Positions 8,667 to 16,952 of a stretch of 64,000 bases of DNA are shown here, piece by piece. The notes under the pieces were generated by a model. It saw nothing but the letters and a program-made list of their open reading frames with translations, did not search any database and had not been told where the DNA came from. The translations under genes were made by a program, and so were the position numbers. The first letter of the stretch is position 1; every line of letters starts with the position of its first letter. This stretch comes from Zhihengliuella alba (GTDB lineage Bacteria > Actinomycetota > Actinomycetes > Actinomycetales > Micrococcaceae). The stretch lies in the NCBI RefSeq assembly GCF_039538765.1, contig NZ_BAABCJ010000001.1, positions 806,001 through 870,000 on the forward strand, given 5' to 3'.

Positions 8667-10172
8667 ATGGCAGACAACTCGGAGAACCAGCGTCCCGACG
8701 GATCGGACGACGACCGCGACCGCGACCCGTTCAGCGAGATGTTCTCGCAGCTGTTCGGCGGGCAGGGCGGAGTGCCCGGATTCGACCCGCGCGGCATGGA
8801 CGCCAGCCAGCTGCCGGATGAGCTGAAGAAGGCGATGGGCGGGCAGGCCGACCCCGAGGCCATGCAGGCGATGTTCCGGCAGATGCAGTCCCTCATGGGC
8901 GCCATGGCCAGCGGCGACGGCGGGCCCGTGAACTGGAAGCTCGCCCAGGACTCGGCACGGCAGGCCGCCGCCGGCGACGACCCGAGCGTGTCCGACCAGC
9001 TCAAGCAGGCCGCCCGCGAGGCCGGCCATCTGGCCGGGCTGTGGCTCGACCGGGCGACGGCCTTCGACGGCGTTGCGGCCGACCTCGAGGCGGTGTCCCG
9101 GGCCGAGTGGATCGCCGCCACGATGGACACGTGGAAGGTCCTCACGGCGGACGTGGCCGAGTCGATGTCGAAGGCGATGACAGCGGCGATGCAGGAGCAG
9201 GTGCCCGAGGAGGCCAAGGCGATGCTCGCCGGCGCGCAGGGCATGTTCCGGAACCTCGGCGGCGCCCTGTTCGGGATGCAGCTGGGCACCGCCGTCGGAG
9301 GACTGGCCAAGGACGTCTTCGGCGGGACGGACATCGGCCTCCCGCTCGCGGGCCAGCGGCCGCTGCTGCTGCCGCAGAACGTCAAGGAGTTCGGTGCGGA
9401 CCTCGATGCGCCGGAACAGGAGATCCTCCTCTTCATCGCGCTGCGGGAGGCGGCCCACCTGCGACTGTTCGCACGGGTCCCGTGGCTCCGTGCCCATGTG
9501 CTCGGCGCCATCGAGGCGTATGCACGGGGCATCCACATCGATATGTCGCGGGTCGAGGAGGCGATGCGGGACATCGACCCGATGCAGCCCGAGTCGCTCC
9601 AGAGCATCGCGGGCGAAGGGCTGTTCACGCCCCAGCGGACCCCGCAGCAGGACAGCGCACTGGCCAAGCTCGAGACGGCTCTCGCCCTCGTCGAGGGCTG
9701 GGTGGACGACGTCGTGGCGGAGGCCTCCGTCAATCTCCCCTCGGCCCCGGCCCTGCGCGAGATGCTGCGCCGCCGTCGCGCCACCGGCGGTCCCGCAGAG
9801 CAGGCGTTCGCCTCGCTCGTGGGGCTCGAGCTGCGGCCGCGCCGGCTGCGGGACGCGGCCGAGTTCTGGCGGGTCATGCGCGAGGAGCGCGGCTTCGAGG
9901 GCCGGGACGAGGTCTGGGCCCACCCCGATCTGATGCCCACCTCGGAGGATCTCGACGATCCGCAGGGCTTCACAGAGCGCCGACGGCTCGCCGAGGCTGC
10001 GGACAGCGAGATCGACGAGGCACTGACCAAACTGCTGGCGGGCGGCTTCGATGAGCCCGCGGACGAGACGGAGACCGACAGCGGCAACTCCAGCAGCGCC
10101 GGGAGCGGCGAGGATCGGCCGGGCGGCCCCGGCGAGGGCGACGGCGCGGGCGAGGACCGGGACAACCGGTAG
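8667..10172 (+). CDS. Zincin_2 (DUF2342) family putative metalloprotease
   Basis: This 501-residue protein matches the actinobacterial Zincin_2/DUF2342 family. The core at about residues 250-300 has the signature REAAHLRLF, then VPWLRAHVLGAIEAYARGI. The helix has no classical HExxH, only the family's REAAH, so protease activity is assigned by family and not shown by residues. The N-terminus is polar with an FSEMFSQLFGGQGG segment, and the C-terminus is acidic and disordered. It is predicted cytoplasmic, with no signal peptide. It is transcribed divergently from the Lon-like protease gene, an arrangement I recall as conserved in other Actinobacteria. Its substrate is unknown. Confidence 0.87.
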   Translation: MADNSENQRPDGSDDDRDRDPFSEMFSQLFGGQGGVPGFDPRGMDASQLPDELKKAMGGQADPEAMQAMFRQMQSLMGAMASGDGGPVNWKLAQDSARQAAAGDDPSVSDQLKQAAREAGHLAGLWLDRATAFDGVAADLEAVSRAEWIAATMDTWKVLTADVAESMSKAMTAAMQEQVPEEAKAMLAGAQGMFRNLGGALFGMQLGTAVGGLAKDVFGGTDIGLPLAGQRPLLLPQNVKEFGADLDAPEQEILLFIALREAAHLRLFARVPWLRAHVLGAIEAYARGIHIDMSRVEEAMRDIDPMQPESLQSIAGEGLFTPQRTPQQDSALAKLETALALVEGWVDDVVAEASVNLPSAPALREMLRRRRATGGPAEQAFASLVGLELRPRRLRDAAEFWRVMREERGFEGRDEVWAHPDLMPTSEDLDDPQGFTERRRLAEAADSEIDEALTKLLAGGFDEPADETETDSGNSSSAGSGEDRPGGPGEGDGAGEDRDNR

Positions 10173-10194
10173 CGATCTCCGGTCCCCGGCGACT

Positions 10195-10881
10195 CTAGAT
10201 CCAGCCGGTGAGGTCCAGCCCATCGGCGTCGCGGCGCCCGCTCGGTCCCTGCCCGTCGGCCGCCTCCGCCGGCTCGCCACCGTCGTCGGGGCGGCCGTCG
10301 TCGGCGTCGTCGTCGAGGCCGGAGGAGCCGCCCTCGGGGGTCGTTCTCCACGCGAAGCTCGCCCCGGCGAGAAAGGCGTTGGCCTCGTCGAGTCGGGGGT
10401 AGCGCCGCTCGAGCGCCCGGAACTGCGGGCCGTGCCCGTCGGTCGCGATCAGATGGGAGAGCTCGTGGACGAGCACCGCGTCCAGCACGTAGTCGGGGAC
10501 GCCCTTGAGGCGATGCGAGACCCGGATCGACTGGTGCGCGCGCGTCGCCGAGGCCCAGCGTGAGTTCTGGTTCGTCACCCAGCGGACGACCTCGGGCCGT
10601 GCCTGCCCGTTCAGGTATTCGACGTCGAGCCGTCGGGCCCGCTGGAGCAGCCCCTGGTCGCTGCGACGATGGGCCGCCTGGCCGCGTTTGGAGCGCATGC
10701 GCCGCAGCAGGGAGTCGACGTGCCGCGCCTGCACGTCCTCGCTCATCCAGGCCGGCACCGTGACCTCGATGGCGGCGCCGCTCCACTTTGCCGCCACGGA
10801 CTTGTTCCGTCGGGTCGACGCCACGATGCGGACGGGCGTGCCGTCGTCGCTCCGGTACTCGCGGATGACCTGTAGGGCCAT
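10195..10881 (-). CDS. YgjP/WLM-like (DUF45) zinc metallopeptidase
   Basis: This 228-residue protein has the YgjP/DUF45 (SprT/WLM-related) metallopeptidase core. HELSH is at residues 139-143 and the third ligand is His150 in TDGHGPQF. The preceding NQNSRWAS and VPDYVLDAVLVHELSH segments are typical of the family. The last ~50 residues are Asp/Gly-rich and disordered. WLM/SprT relatives in eukaryotes cut DNA-protein crosslinks; that role here is inference only. The ATG has a strong AGGAGG 7 nt upstream. It is convergent with the Zincin_2 gene and divergent from the E1-like gene at 11041. UvrD2 and AdnAB close by make a DNA-repair role plausible. Confidence 0.85.
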   Translation of the reverse strand: MALQVIREYRSDDGTPVRIVASTRRNKSVAAKWSGAAIEVTVPAWMSEDVQARHVDSLLRRMRSKRGQAAHRRSDQGLLQRARRLDVEYLNGQARPEVVRWVTNQNSRWASATRAHQSIRVSHRLKGVPDYVLDAVLVHELSHLIATDGHGPQFRALERRYPRLDEANAFLAGASFAWRTTPEGGSSGLDDDADDGRPDDGGEPAEAADGQGPSGRRDADGLDLTGWI

Positions 10882-10948
10882 GGTCCGTCCTCCTCGTTCC
10901 TCCCCCGGGCGCTCCGCCGCGGGCCGCCCGGTGCTCTCGACAGTTGAG

Positions 10949-10954
10949 AATCTA
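10949..10954 (-). promoter_or_regulatory. possible -10 of metallopeptidase gene
   Basis: TAGATT on the minus strand, ~67 bp before the ATG at 10881, would give a leader of about 60 nt containing the AGGAGG site. No -35 is evident. Confidence 0.35.
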
Positions 10955-11028
10955 CCGCCGTGCACGTCGGGCGCCGGCATCTCGTCAGCCGGTTGTGGAT
11001 AACGCCACGCGCCCGGTGTGAGCCATGC

Positions 11029-11034
11029 GACGAT
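11029..11034 (+). promoter_or_regulatory. variant -10 box before E1-like gene
   Basis: GACGAT ends 6 nt before the ATG at 11041, the same spacing as the TANNNT boxes but with G at position 1. The gene has no Shine-Dalgarno sequence. Confidence 0.35.
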
Positions 11035-11040
11035 GCCGAC

Positions 11041-12156
11041 ATGAGCTTCAAAGCGTTCCCCGCACCGACTTCCCGGCCGGACCCGTCGCGGCCGGCACCG
11101 TCCGGCCTCGCAGGTTCCCCCCTCGGGATGCAGCATCCGCCGCGGCGCTGCATCAACCCCGGATTCTCCCTCCAACTCGTGGGCGATCGCCTCCTGATCG
11201 GGGGCGGGCGGACAGGTCTCGAACTCGAGGGCGTCGATGCCGCCGACCACGCCTACATCCTCGCCCTCGCCCGGCGGATATCGCGCGCTGCGCCTCCGAT
11301 CCCGGCGGAGCCCGGGTACCCGCCGCGCGAGCGCTGCCTCGAGCTCGATTCCCTGCTGACCCCTGCCCTCGTCCCGATCCCGGCCCGCCCGGAGCGCACG
11401 GGCCGGCGCTTGGCGCTCGCCCCGGACGTCTCGCACTGGTCGCTCGCCTACGATCAGCACGCGGGCGGCGGGCTCCAGCGGCGGGCGGAGGCCGTCGTCG
11501 TCCTGGACGGCGCGCCTCGGGCCGCGCAGTACGCCGCGGATCTGCTCCTCGCGGCGGGCATCGGCACGCTGGTCGTCCGCGACACGGATGCGGTGGCCCC
11601 GCCGGACACGCTCACCGGGCTGTTGGGCCCGCACCGGGTCGGTCGGCCGCGTGGCTCCGAGCTGCTCCGCTCCCTCGCCTCCCGCCATCCCGATGCCCGG
11701 CTGTGCGCCGAGATGCCGGACATCGACCCCGAGAGCACCACGGTCGTCCTGCTTCCCTCCGGCCGGCGCGAGTGCCGGCCGGCGGACGATCCGGCCGCGG
11801 CCGAGTCCACCGGGCCATGGCTCGTGCTGCCGCTCGAGCACGGCGATGCGGTGGCGACCGTCGGACCCTTGCACGTCCCCGGCCTGACGCCGTGCCTCGA
11901 GTGCGGGGACCGGGCGTCGGCGCGGCTGCAGGCGGAGCGGTCTGCGCTGCCGGGCCTGCCCCGCCCCACCGAGCTCGAGCTGACCCTCGCCTCCACGGTC
12001 GGCAGCCTGGCCGCGATGCACGTGCTGATGGCGGTCGATGCCGTGAACGTGCCGGCCACGGCGGCACGGATCATCGGCGTCGATCTGGCAACGGGCGGCC
12101 TGCGCTACGACGATGTCTCGCCCAGGCCCGGCTGCCTGTGCCTGGCGGCCGCCTGA
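11041..12156 (+). CDS. degenerate E1/ThiF-like (cyclodehydratase-type) protein
   Basis: This 371-residue protein is related to the E1/ThiF fold proteins often named 'TOMM precursor leader peptide-binding'. A Rossmann core at about residues 150-185 ends in AGIGTLVVRDTDAV, which matches the E1 strand after the nucleotide loop. The loop itself is DGAPRAA, not GxGxxG, so ATP binding is doubtful. Two Cys pairs (CLEC near residue 285 and CLC at the C-terminus) resemble the E1 structural zinc site. There is no precursor peptide, docking protein or dehydrogenase nearby, so a real azole-peptide cluster is unlikely. It is convergent with uvrD2 by 14 nt. Function is unknown. Confidence 0.65.
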   Translation: MSFKAFPAPTSRPDPSRPAPSGLAGSPLGMQHPPRRCINPGFSLQLVGDRLLIGGGRTGLELEGVDAADHAYILALARRISRAAPPIPAEPGYPPRERCLELDSLLTPALVPIPARPERTGRRLALAPDVSHWSLAYDQHAGGGLQRRAEAVVVLDGAPRAAQYAADLLLAAGIGTLVVRDTDAVAPPDTLTGLLGPHRVGRPRGSELLRSLASRHPDARLCAEMPDIDPESTTVVLLPSGRRECRPADDPAAAESTGPWLVLPLEHGDAVATVGPLHVPGLTPCLECGDRASARLQAERSALPGLPRPTELELTLASTVGSLAAMHVLMAVDAVNVPATAARIIGVDLATGGLRYDDVSPRPGCLCLAAA

Positions 12157-12170
12157 TCGGCGGCGGCGCG

Positions 12171-14276
12171 TCAGGCGTCCTGGCCCGCCAGGATCTCGAG
12201 GACCTCCGCCCCGTAGCGTTCGAGCTTCGTCCGCCCGACCCCGGGGATCCTGGACAGGGCTGCGGTGTCCGGCGGATTCTGCTCGGCGATGGCGATGAGC
12301 GTGGCGTCGGTGAAGATCACGAACGCGGGCACCGCGGCGTCCAAGGCAGTGACGCGTCGCCATTCGCGCAACCGCTCGAACACCGCCTCGTCGTACCCGG
12401 CCGGGCAGTCGTTGCAACGCCCCACTTTGCGCTGCCCCGGAGTCGAGAGCAGGCTTCCGCACACGCGACAGGTCGGCGGCCCAGTCTGACGGCGCCGTTT
12501 GACCGGCCTCGCCCCGGGGATCGCCTCGGCCTCGCCGCGCGGGCGGATCCGGTCCAGGAACCGTGAGGCGCGGCGGCTGGCCCGGCCGCCGGGCGTTCGG
12601 GAGAGCGACCACGTCAGCGAAAGGTGGACCCGCGCGCGGGTGATGCCGACATACAGGAGGCGTCGCTCCTCGTCGTATCCTGCCTGGTCGTCCGCGAAGG
12701 AGATCGGCATCAACCCGTCGCTGAGCCCGACCAGGAACACCGCGTCCCACTCGAGCCCCTTGGCCGAGTGCAGGGAGGCGAGGGTGACCCCCTGGACGGT
12801 CGGGGCGTGCTGCGCGGCCGCCCGCTCGTCGAGCTCCGCGACGAACTCCATCAGCGTGAACGACTGCTCAGGTCCGGACCTGGTGCGTTCGAGCTCCTCG
12901 GCCAGCGCGACGAGCGCGCTGAGCGACTCCCAGCGCTCGCGGACGGCCCCGGAGGCCGCCGGGGCCGTCTCGCTGTAGCCGAGGGAGGAGAGGATGTCCT
13001 TGACCTGCTGGGCGACGCTTCCCTCCGCGTCCATGCGGGAGGCGGCACGGAGCTGGAGGATTCCGTCACGGACCTCGCGACGCTGGAAGAACCGCTCGCC
13101 TCCGCGCAGCTGGTAGCCGATGCCCGCCGCCGCGAGCGCCTGCTCGTACGTCTCCGACTGGCCGTTGGTCCGGTAGAGGATGGCGATCTCGGCGGGCTGG
13201 GTCCCCTCCTCGATGAGCTTGCGGATCCGCTGGGCGACGTAGGCGCCCTCCGCCTCGTCGTCGGCGAGCTCGTGGAACGAGGGCTGCGGCCCGTCCCCGC
13301 GCTGAGCGACGAGCTCGAGGGGCTCCGGCCAGACGACGTTCCGGTCCGGCACCCCGGCCTCGATCCTCCGTCCGTTGAGGAGCAGGTTCGCGAGTTCGAC
13401 GACCTGCGGCGTCGACCGGTAGTCGCGGACGAGCTTGACGACCGGCGCCTCGGGGTAGGACTTCGTGAACTCGAGCAGGTGCGCCGGCGTGGCGCCCGTG
13501 AAGGAGTAGATGGTCTGGCTGGCGTCGCCGACGACGCACAGCTCTCTCCGGTCTCCCAGCCAGAGGTCCAGGAGCCGTTGCTGCAGCGGGGAGACGTCCT
13601 GGTACTCGTCCACGACGAAGTGCCGGTACTGGCTGCGAATCTGTGCGGCGATGCGCTCGTCGGTGTCGAGGATGCCGACGGTCAGCAGCAGCACATCCTC
13701 GAAGTCGATCATGTGCCGGTCCGTCTTGACGTCCTCGTAGGCCTGGAAGATCCGGGCGACGGTCGTCCGGTCGAATCCGGCGACGTCCGCACGCCCGGCG
13801 GCCGCCTCGACGTAGTTCTCCGGCGTGTTCATGGAGACCTTCGCCCACTCGATCTCGGCGGCGAGGTCTCGGATGCTGGCCCGGTCGGTGCTCATACGGA
13901 GGCGTCGGGCCGCCTCGGCCACCATCTGCGCCTTGTAGTCGATGATCGCGGGCATCTGTCCCCCGATGGACTGGGGCCAGAAGTACTGCAGTTGACGCAG
14001 GGCGGCGGCGTGGAAGGTCCGGGCCTGGACCCCGGGGGCCCCGAGGTCGCGTAGGCGGGTGCGCATCTCGGCCGCGGCGCGGGCGGTGAACGTGACCGCC
14101 AGGACCTGATTGGGCTGGTAGGCGCCCGTCTGGACGCCATAGGCGATCCGGTGGGTGATGGCGCGGGTCTTGCCGGTTCCGGCCCCGGCCAGGACGCACA
14201 GGGGCCCGGCGAGACTGGTGGCCACGGCGCGCTGTTCAGCATCGAGTCCGTCGAGGATGGGGTGGTCGGTGCTCAC
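12171..14276 (-). CDS. uvrD2: ATP-dependent DNA helicase UvrD2
   Basis: This 701-residue superfamily 1A helicase has Walker A AGAGTGKT near residue 30, motif II VVDEYQD and motif VI-like LLYVGITRARVHL. After the motor comes a tetracysteine zinc module (CRVCG...CNDC, about residues 600-622). A C-terminal HRDC domain follows (about 630-701, LSRIPGVGRTKLERYG). This domain order is that of mycobacterial UvrD2, a 3'-5' helicase. The GTG start overlaps the nudC stop as GTGA, so translation is coupled to nudC. The pair lies downstream of adnAB on the same strand, separated by a divergent kinase-like gene, as in Rv3198c-Rv3202c where I recall a channel gene in that slot. Confidence 0.93.
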   Translation of the reverse strand: MSTDHPILDGLDAEQRAVATSLAGPLCVLAGAGTGKTRAITHRIAYGVQTGAYQPNQVLAVTFTARAAAEMRTRLRDLGAPGVQARTFHAAALRQLQYFWPQSIGGQMPAIIDYKAQMVAEAARRLRMSTDRASIRDLAAEIEWAKVSMNTPENYVEAAAGRADVAGFDRTTVARIFQAYEDVKTDRHMIDFEDVLLLTVGILDTDERIAAQIRSQYRHFVVDEYQDVSPLQQRLLDLWLGDRRELCVVGDASQTIYSFTGATPAHLLEFTKSYPEAPVVKLVRDYRSTPQVVELANLLLNGRRIEAGVPDRNVVWPEPLELVAQRGDGPQPSFHELADDEAEGAYVAQRIRKLIEEGTQPAEIAILYRTNGQSETYEQALAAAGIGYQLRGGERFFQRREVRDGILQLRAASRMDAEGSVAQQVKDILSSLGYSETAPAASGAVRERWESLSALVALAEELERTRSGPEQSFTLMEFVAELDERAAAQHAPTVQGVTLASLHSAKGLEWDAVFLVGLSDGLMPISFADDQAGYDEERRLLYVGITRARVHLSLTWSLSRTPGGRASRRASRFLDRIRPRGEAEAIPGARPVKRRRQTGPPTCRVCGSLLSTPGQRKVGRCNDCPAGYDEAVFERLREWRRVTALDAAVPAFVIFTDATLIAIAEQNPPDTAALSRIPGVGRTKLERYGAEVLEILAGQDA

Positions 14277-15346
14277 TTGCTCTGGTTCTCCGGCTGGCGC
14301 GGTTCTGGCAACGGCCCACCGTACCAAAGTTCCACCAGACTCCTCGCGACGGAGGCTCTCGTGGGGACGCCGATTTCCTCGGACTCGACGGCTGCGCCCA
14401 GCTCCTGGCGCGTGAACCACCGCAGGTCGACGATCTCCTCGCCGTCGGGCGTCGGCTCGACATCGTCCGTGCTGGCCGTAAACGCGAGCATGAGCGAGGC
14501 CGGAAGGGGCCAGGACTGCGATCCGGCGTACCGGACGCTGTGGAGCCTGATCCCGGCCTCCTCCTGGATCTCCCGGACGACGGCGGCTTCGAGCGTCTCC
14601 CCCGGCTCGACGAAGCCGGCCAGAGTGGAGTAGCGCCGTCCACCCCACGCGGCGTTGGCGCCCAGCAGCAACCGGTCCTCCGCATCGGTGACGGCGACGA
14701 TGACGGCCGGGTCGGTGCGGGGGAAGTGCTGCGTTCCGTCCGCGGGGCACTCGCGCACCCACCCGCTCTGCGTCACCGACGTAGGTGTTCCGCAGCGAGG
14801 GCAGTGGGTGTGGGTGCGATGCCAGTTGATGATGGCCGTAGCCGCCAGGACCAATTCGTTCTCGGCGGGCCCGAGCTCGGCGGCGAGCCCGCGCAGCCCC
14901 GCCCAGACCACATCGTCCGTCGTTCCCATCTCGTCCGGGAGGGCTGGCGGCGTGCCGTGCGCCTCGCCATCGAACTGCGGGTGCGCCGGAGCGAGCGGCA
15001 CGACGGCGATCACATGCCGGGGCGTCGTCCCGGCACTGACGGCGTCGGCGAGGTTCGCCTCGCCGAGATAGACCCTGAGCAGTCCCGCGCCGGCCGGGCT
15101 GCGGCCGTCGTACGGGTCCTGGGCGGCGAGGAGCAGGCGGGAGCCGTGCGACGCATCCTGGCGCGTCGGCACCGCCAACGTGCCTGACTGCGGCCAGACG
15201 GCCAGATAGCGCGTGGCCTCGTCGCCCGCGAGTCGTTCCATCCAGTCGTCCGCGGCGCGCGCCGCGCAGTGGCGCTCGAGGGGATCGGCGGCCGACGCGC
15301 CGGGAGCCAGGAACGCGGGGGTGGATGGTTGGGGACCAGCAGTCAT
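14273..15346 (-). CDS. nudC: NAD(H)/NAD-RNA diphosphatase NudC
   Basis: This 357-residue Nudix enzyme is predicted to split NAD(H), and possibly NAD caps on RNA, into NMN and AMP moieties. A zinc module (CPRCG, then ECPADGTQH) precedes the Nudix domain. The Nudix box GFVEPGETLEAAVVREIQEE is intact. The NudC-specific motif, normally SQPWPFPxS, reads SQSWPLPAS here. The fourth zinc Cys is absent, with His as a possible replacement. The ATG lies 7 nt after TACGGT; the intervening AGGACTC could also act as a weak ribosome site. Its stop overlaps the uvrD2 start. Confidence 0.92.
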   Translation of the reverse strand: MTAGPQPSTPAFLAPGASAADPLERHCAARAADDWMERLAGDEATRYLAVWPQSGTLAVPTRQDASHGSRLLLAAQDPYDGRSPAGAGLLRVYLGEANLADAVSAGTTPRHVIAVVPLAPAHPQFDGEAHGTPPALPDEMGTTDDVVWAGLRGLAAELGPAENELVLAATAIINWHRTHTHCPRCGTPTSVTQSGWVRECPADGTQHFPRTDPAVIVAVTDAEDRLLLGANAAWGGRRYSTLAGFVEPGETLEAAVVREIQEEAGIRLHSVRYAGSQSWPLPASLMLAFTASTDDVEPTPDGEEIVDLRWFTRQELGAAVESEEIGVPTRASVARSLVELWYGGPLPEPRQPENQSK

Positions 15347-15353
15347 GAGTCCT

Positions 15354-15359
15354 ACCGTA
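15354..15359 (-). promoter_or_regulatory. -10 box of nudC-uvrD2
   Basis: TACGGT on the minus strand ends 7 nt before the nudC ATG at 15346, so the message is leaderless or nearly so. Confidence 0.6.
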
Positions 15360-15496
15360 CTCGGCGCGCGGCCGTCCTCGCGCCGGTCCCTGCCGCCTGT
15401 GGAAGACGACAAGTCGACTAGGGACTCGACCTGTACGTTTGCCCAATATTGGCGACTCGCCGCCCTCGTCGGCGGGCCCCGGCCGTCGGCGCACAC

Positions 15497-15502
15497 TACG
15501 GT
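15497..15502 (+). promoter_or_regulatory. -10 box, leaderless start of kinase-like gene
   Basis: TACGGT ends 6 nt before the GTG at 15509. It supports this GTG over the internal ATG at 15524. Confidence 0.6.
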
Positions 15503-15508
15503 GTAAGG

Positions 15509-16876
15509 GTGAAACGCTCTCCCATGGAACTTGCCGCCATCGCGACGGCCGCGGTCCCGGGGCTCTCCCCGGTCGGCGTCGCCGCGCTGGCAGACGATGC
15601 CGATGATTTCGATTCGGCGCTGGTCCGGGACTCGCAGAACAACCAGTGGAGGATCCGCGCACCACGCCACGACGAGGCCAGCATGCGGCTCGAGACCGAA
15701 CTCGCCGCACTGCGCTCGTTCACCCCGGCGGTGCGCGCCGCGCTTCCCTTCCGGATCCCCTCGATCGCGGGCACCGTCCGGCAGGGACCGCTGCGCACCT
15801 TCGTCTACAACCACCTGGACGGGTTCGCGCTGCCGCTGGACGAGCTCATCGCCGCCGGAGGGGCGACGGCCGCGAACATCGGCCGCGCGATCGCGGCGGT
15901 ACACAGCTTGCCCGAGGACGTGGTCGACCGCGCCGATCTGCCCGTGTACTCGGCGGACCAGTTCCGCCAGCGCCGATTGAACGAGCTCGATCAGGCGGCC
16001 ACGACCGGCAAGATCCCGGCCCGCCTGCTGCGTCGCTGGGAGCACGCGCTCGAGGACGTGGGCCTCTGGCGTTTCAATCCGACCGTGGTCCACGGGGACC
16101 TCCACGAGGACCATCTCCTGATCAAGGGAGCCGCGGTCACGGCCGTGACGGGGTGGACCGATCTCCGCATCGGCGATCCGGCCGACGACCTCGCATGGCT
16201 CGCCGCGGCGTCCGAGCCGTCGTTCAGCGATGCCGTAGTCGAGGCGTACGTCGCCGAACGCGGCGAGAAGTCCGATCCGCACATCATGCGCCGTGCCGCC
16301 CTGGCCGCCGAGTTCGCACTGGCCCAGTGGCTCTCCAAGGCCCTCGCCACCGGTGAGCCGGAGCGGGTGCAGGACGCCGAGCAGATGCTCATCGATCTCG
16401 ATCAGGACATCGCCGAGTACGGCGGGCAGCCGATCAGCGTGGTCGAACCGCCGCGGTACACCGGGGACGACGCCTCGCAGGCAGAGTCAGGGACGCACCA
16501 CTCCGGTCCATCGGACGACGAGCGAGCGCGGCCGGCGGAGGCACCAGCCGGCTCCTCCACCGACGCCTCGGCGCCGGCCGGGCCGCGCGTCGTCGAGCTC
16601 CCGTCCCCGGACCGAGAGCCGGACGTGTCCGCCGGGCAGGGAACGAGGAGGACGATGGATGCAGCCGCGGACTCCACCCCCACCGGGGCCGAGCGCGCGG
16701 AGCATCCGCGTCCCGGCGCCGACCAGGACGAGTCGAAGCCAGGAGCAGCGGCTCCGGCGGGCTCCGAGGCTGAGCCCGAGCCCGCCGCGGGATCTCCGGC
16801 CGAGGCTGCCGAGCCCGAGGCCGCGACATCCGATATGCCCATCATCCAGATCCACGCGAAGCACCGGGACGACTGA
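15509..16876 (+). CDS. aminoglycoside/macrolide phosphotransferase-like protein with long disordered tail
   Basis: This 455-residue protein has an APH/Mph kinase fold in its first ~310 residues. The Brenner-type catalytic loop VVHGDLHEDH lies near residues 193-202. Where related kinases have the metal-binding Asp (IDW or IDFG), it reads VTGWTDLRIGDPADDLAW, with Gly in that position. Activity is therefore uncertain. The last ~145 residues are Pro/Ala/Glu-rich, disordered and highly charged. The GTG start is chosen because TACGGT precedes it by 6 nt. It is divergent from nudC-uvrD2 and convergent with adnB. Databases may call it macrolide 2'-phosphotransferase, but nothing here shows antibiotic resistance. 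Confidence 0.75.
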   Translation: MKRSPMELAAIATAAVPGLSPVGVAALADDADDFDSALVRDSQNNQWRIRAPRHDEASMRLETELAALRSFTPAVRAALPFRIPSIAGTVRQGPLRTFVYNHLDGFALPLDELIAAGGATAANIGRAIAAVHSLPEDVVDRADLPVYSADQFRQRRLNELDQAATTGKIPARLLRRWEHALEDVGLWRFNPTVVHGDLHEDHLLIKGAAVTAVTGWTDLRIGDPADDLAWLAAASEPSFSDAVVEAYVAERGEKSDPHIMRRAALAAEFALAQWLSKALATGEPERVQDAEQMLIDLDQDIAEYGGQPISVVEPPRYTGDDASQAESGTHHSGPSDDERARPAEAPAGSSTDASAPAGPRVVELPSPDREPDVSAGQGTRRTMDAAADSTPTGAERAEHPRPGADQDESKPGAAAPAGSEAEPEPAAGSPAEAAEPEAATSDMPIIQIHAKHRDD

Positions 16877-16915
16877 CCCTCCGTCGACGTCCGGCGGTTC
16901 CGACCGCGCAGTGGC

Positions 16916-16947
16916 GCTCCGGGCCCGGCCGAGGCCGGTCCCGGAGC
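16916..16947. terminator. bidirectional terminator, kinase-like gene / adnB
   Basis: A 14-pair GC-rich stem with one mismatch and a 4-nt loop sits in the 76-bp gap between two convergent stops, so it can serve both strands. Confidence 0.55.
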
Positions 16948-16952
16948 TCTCC

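Noticed and set aside
11041..12156. Azole-peptide (TOMM) antibiotic cluster
   Set aside because: No precursor peptide, YcaO cyclodehydratase, dehydrogenase or exporter is nearby, and the nucleotide loop is degenerate.
15509..16876. Macrolide resistance gene
   Set aside because: The metal-binding Asp is missing and the context is housekeeping. Similarity to Mph is only at fold level.
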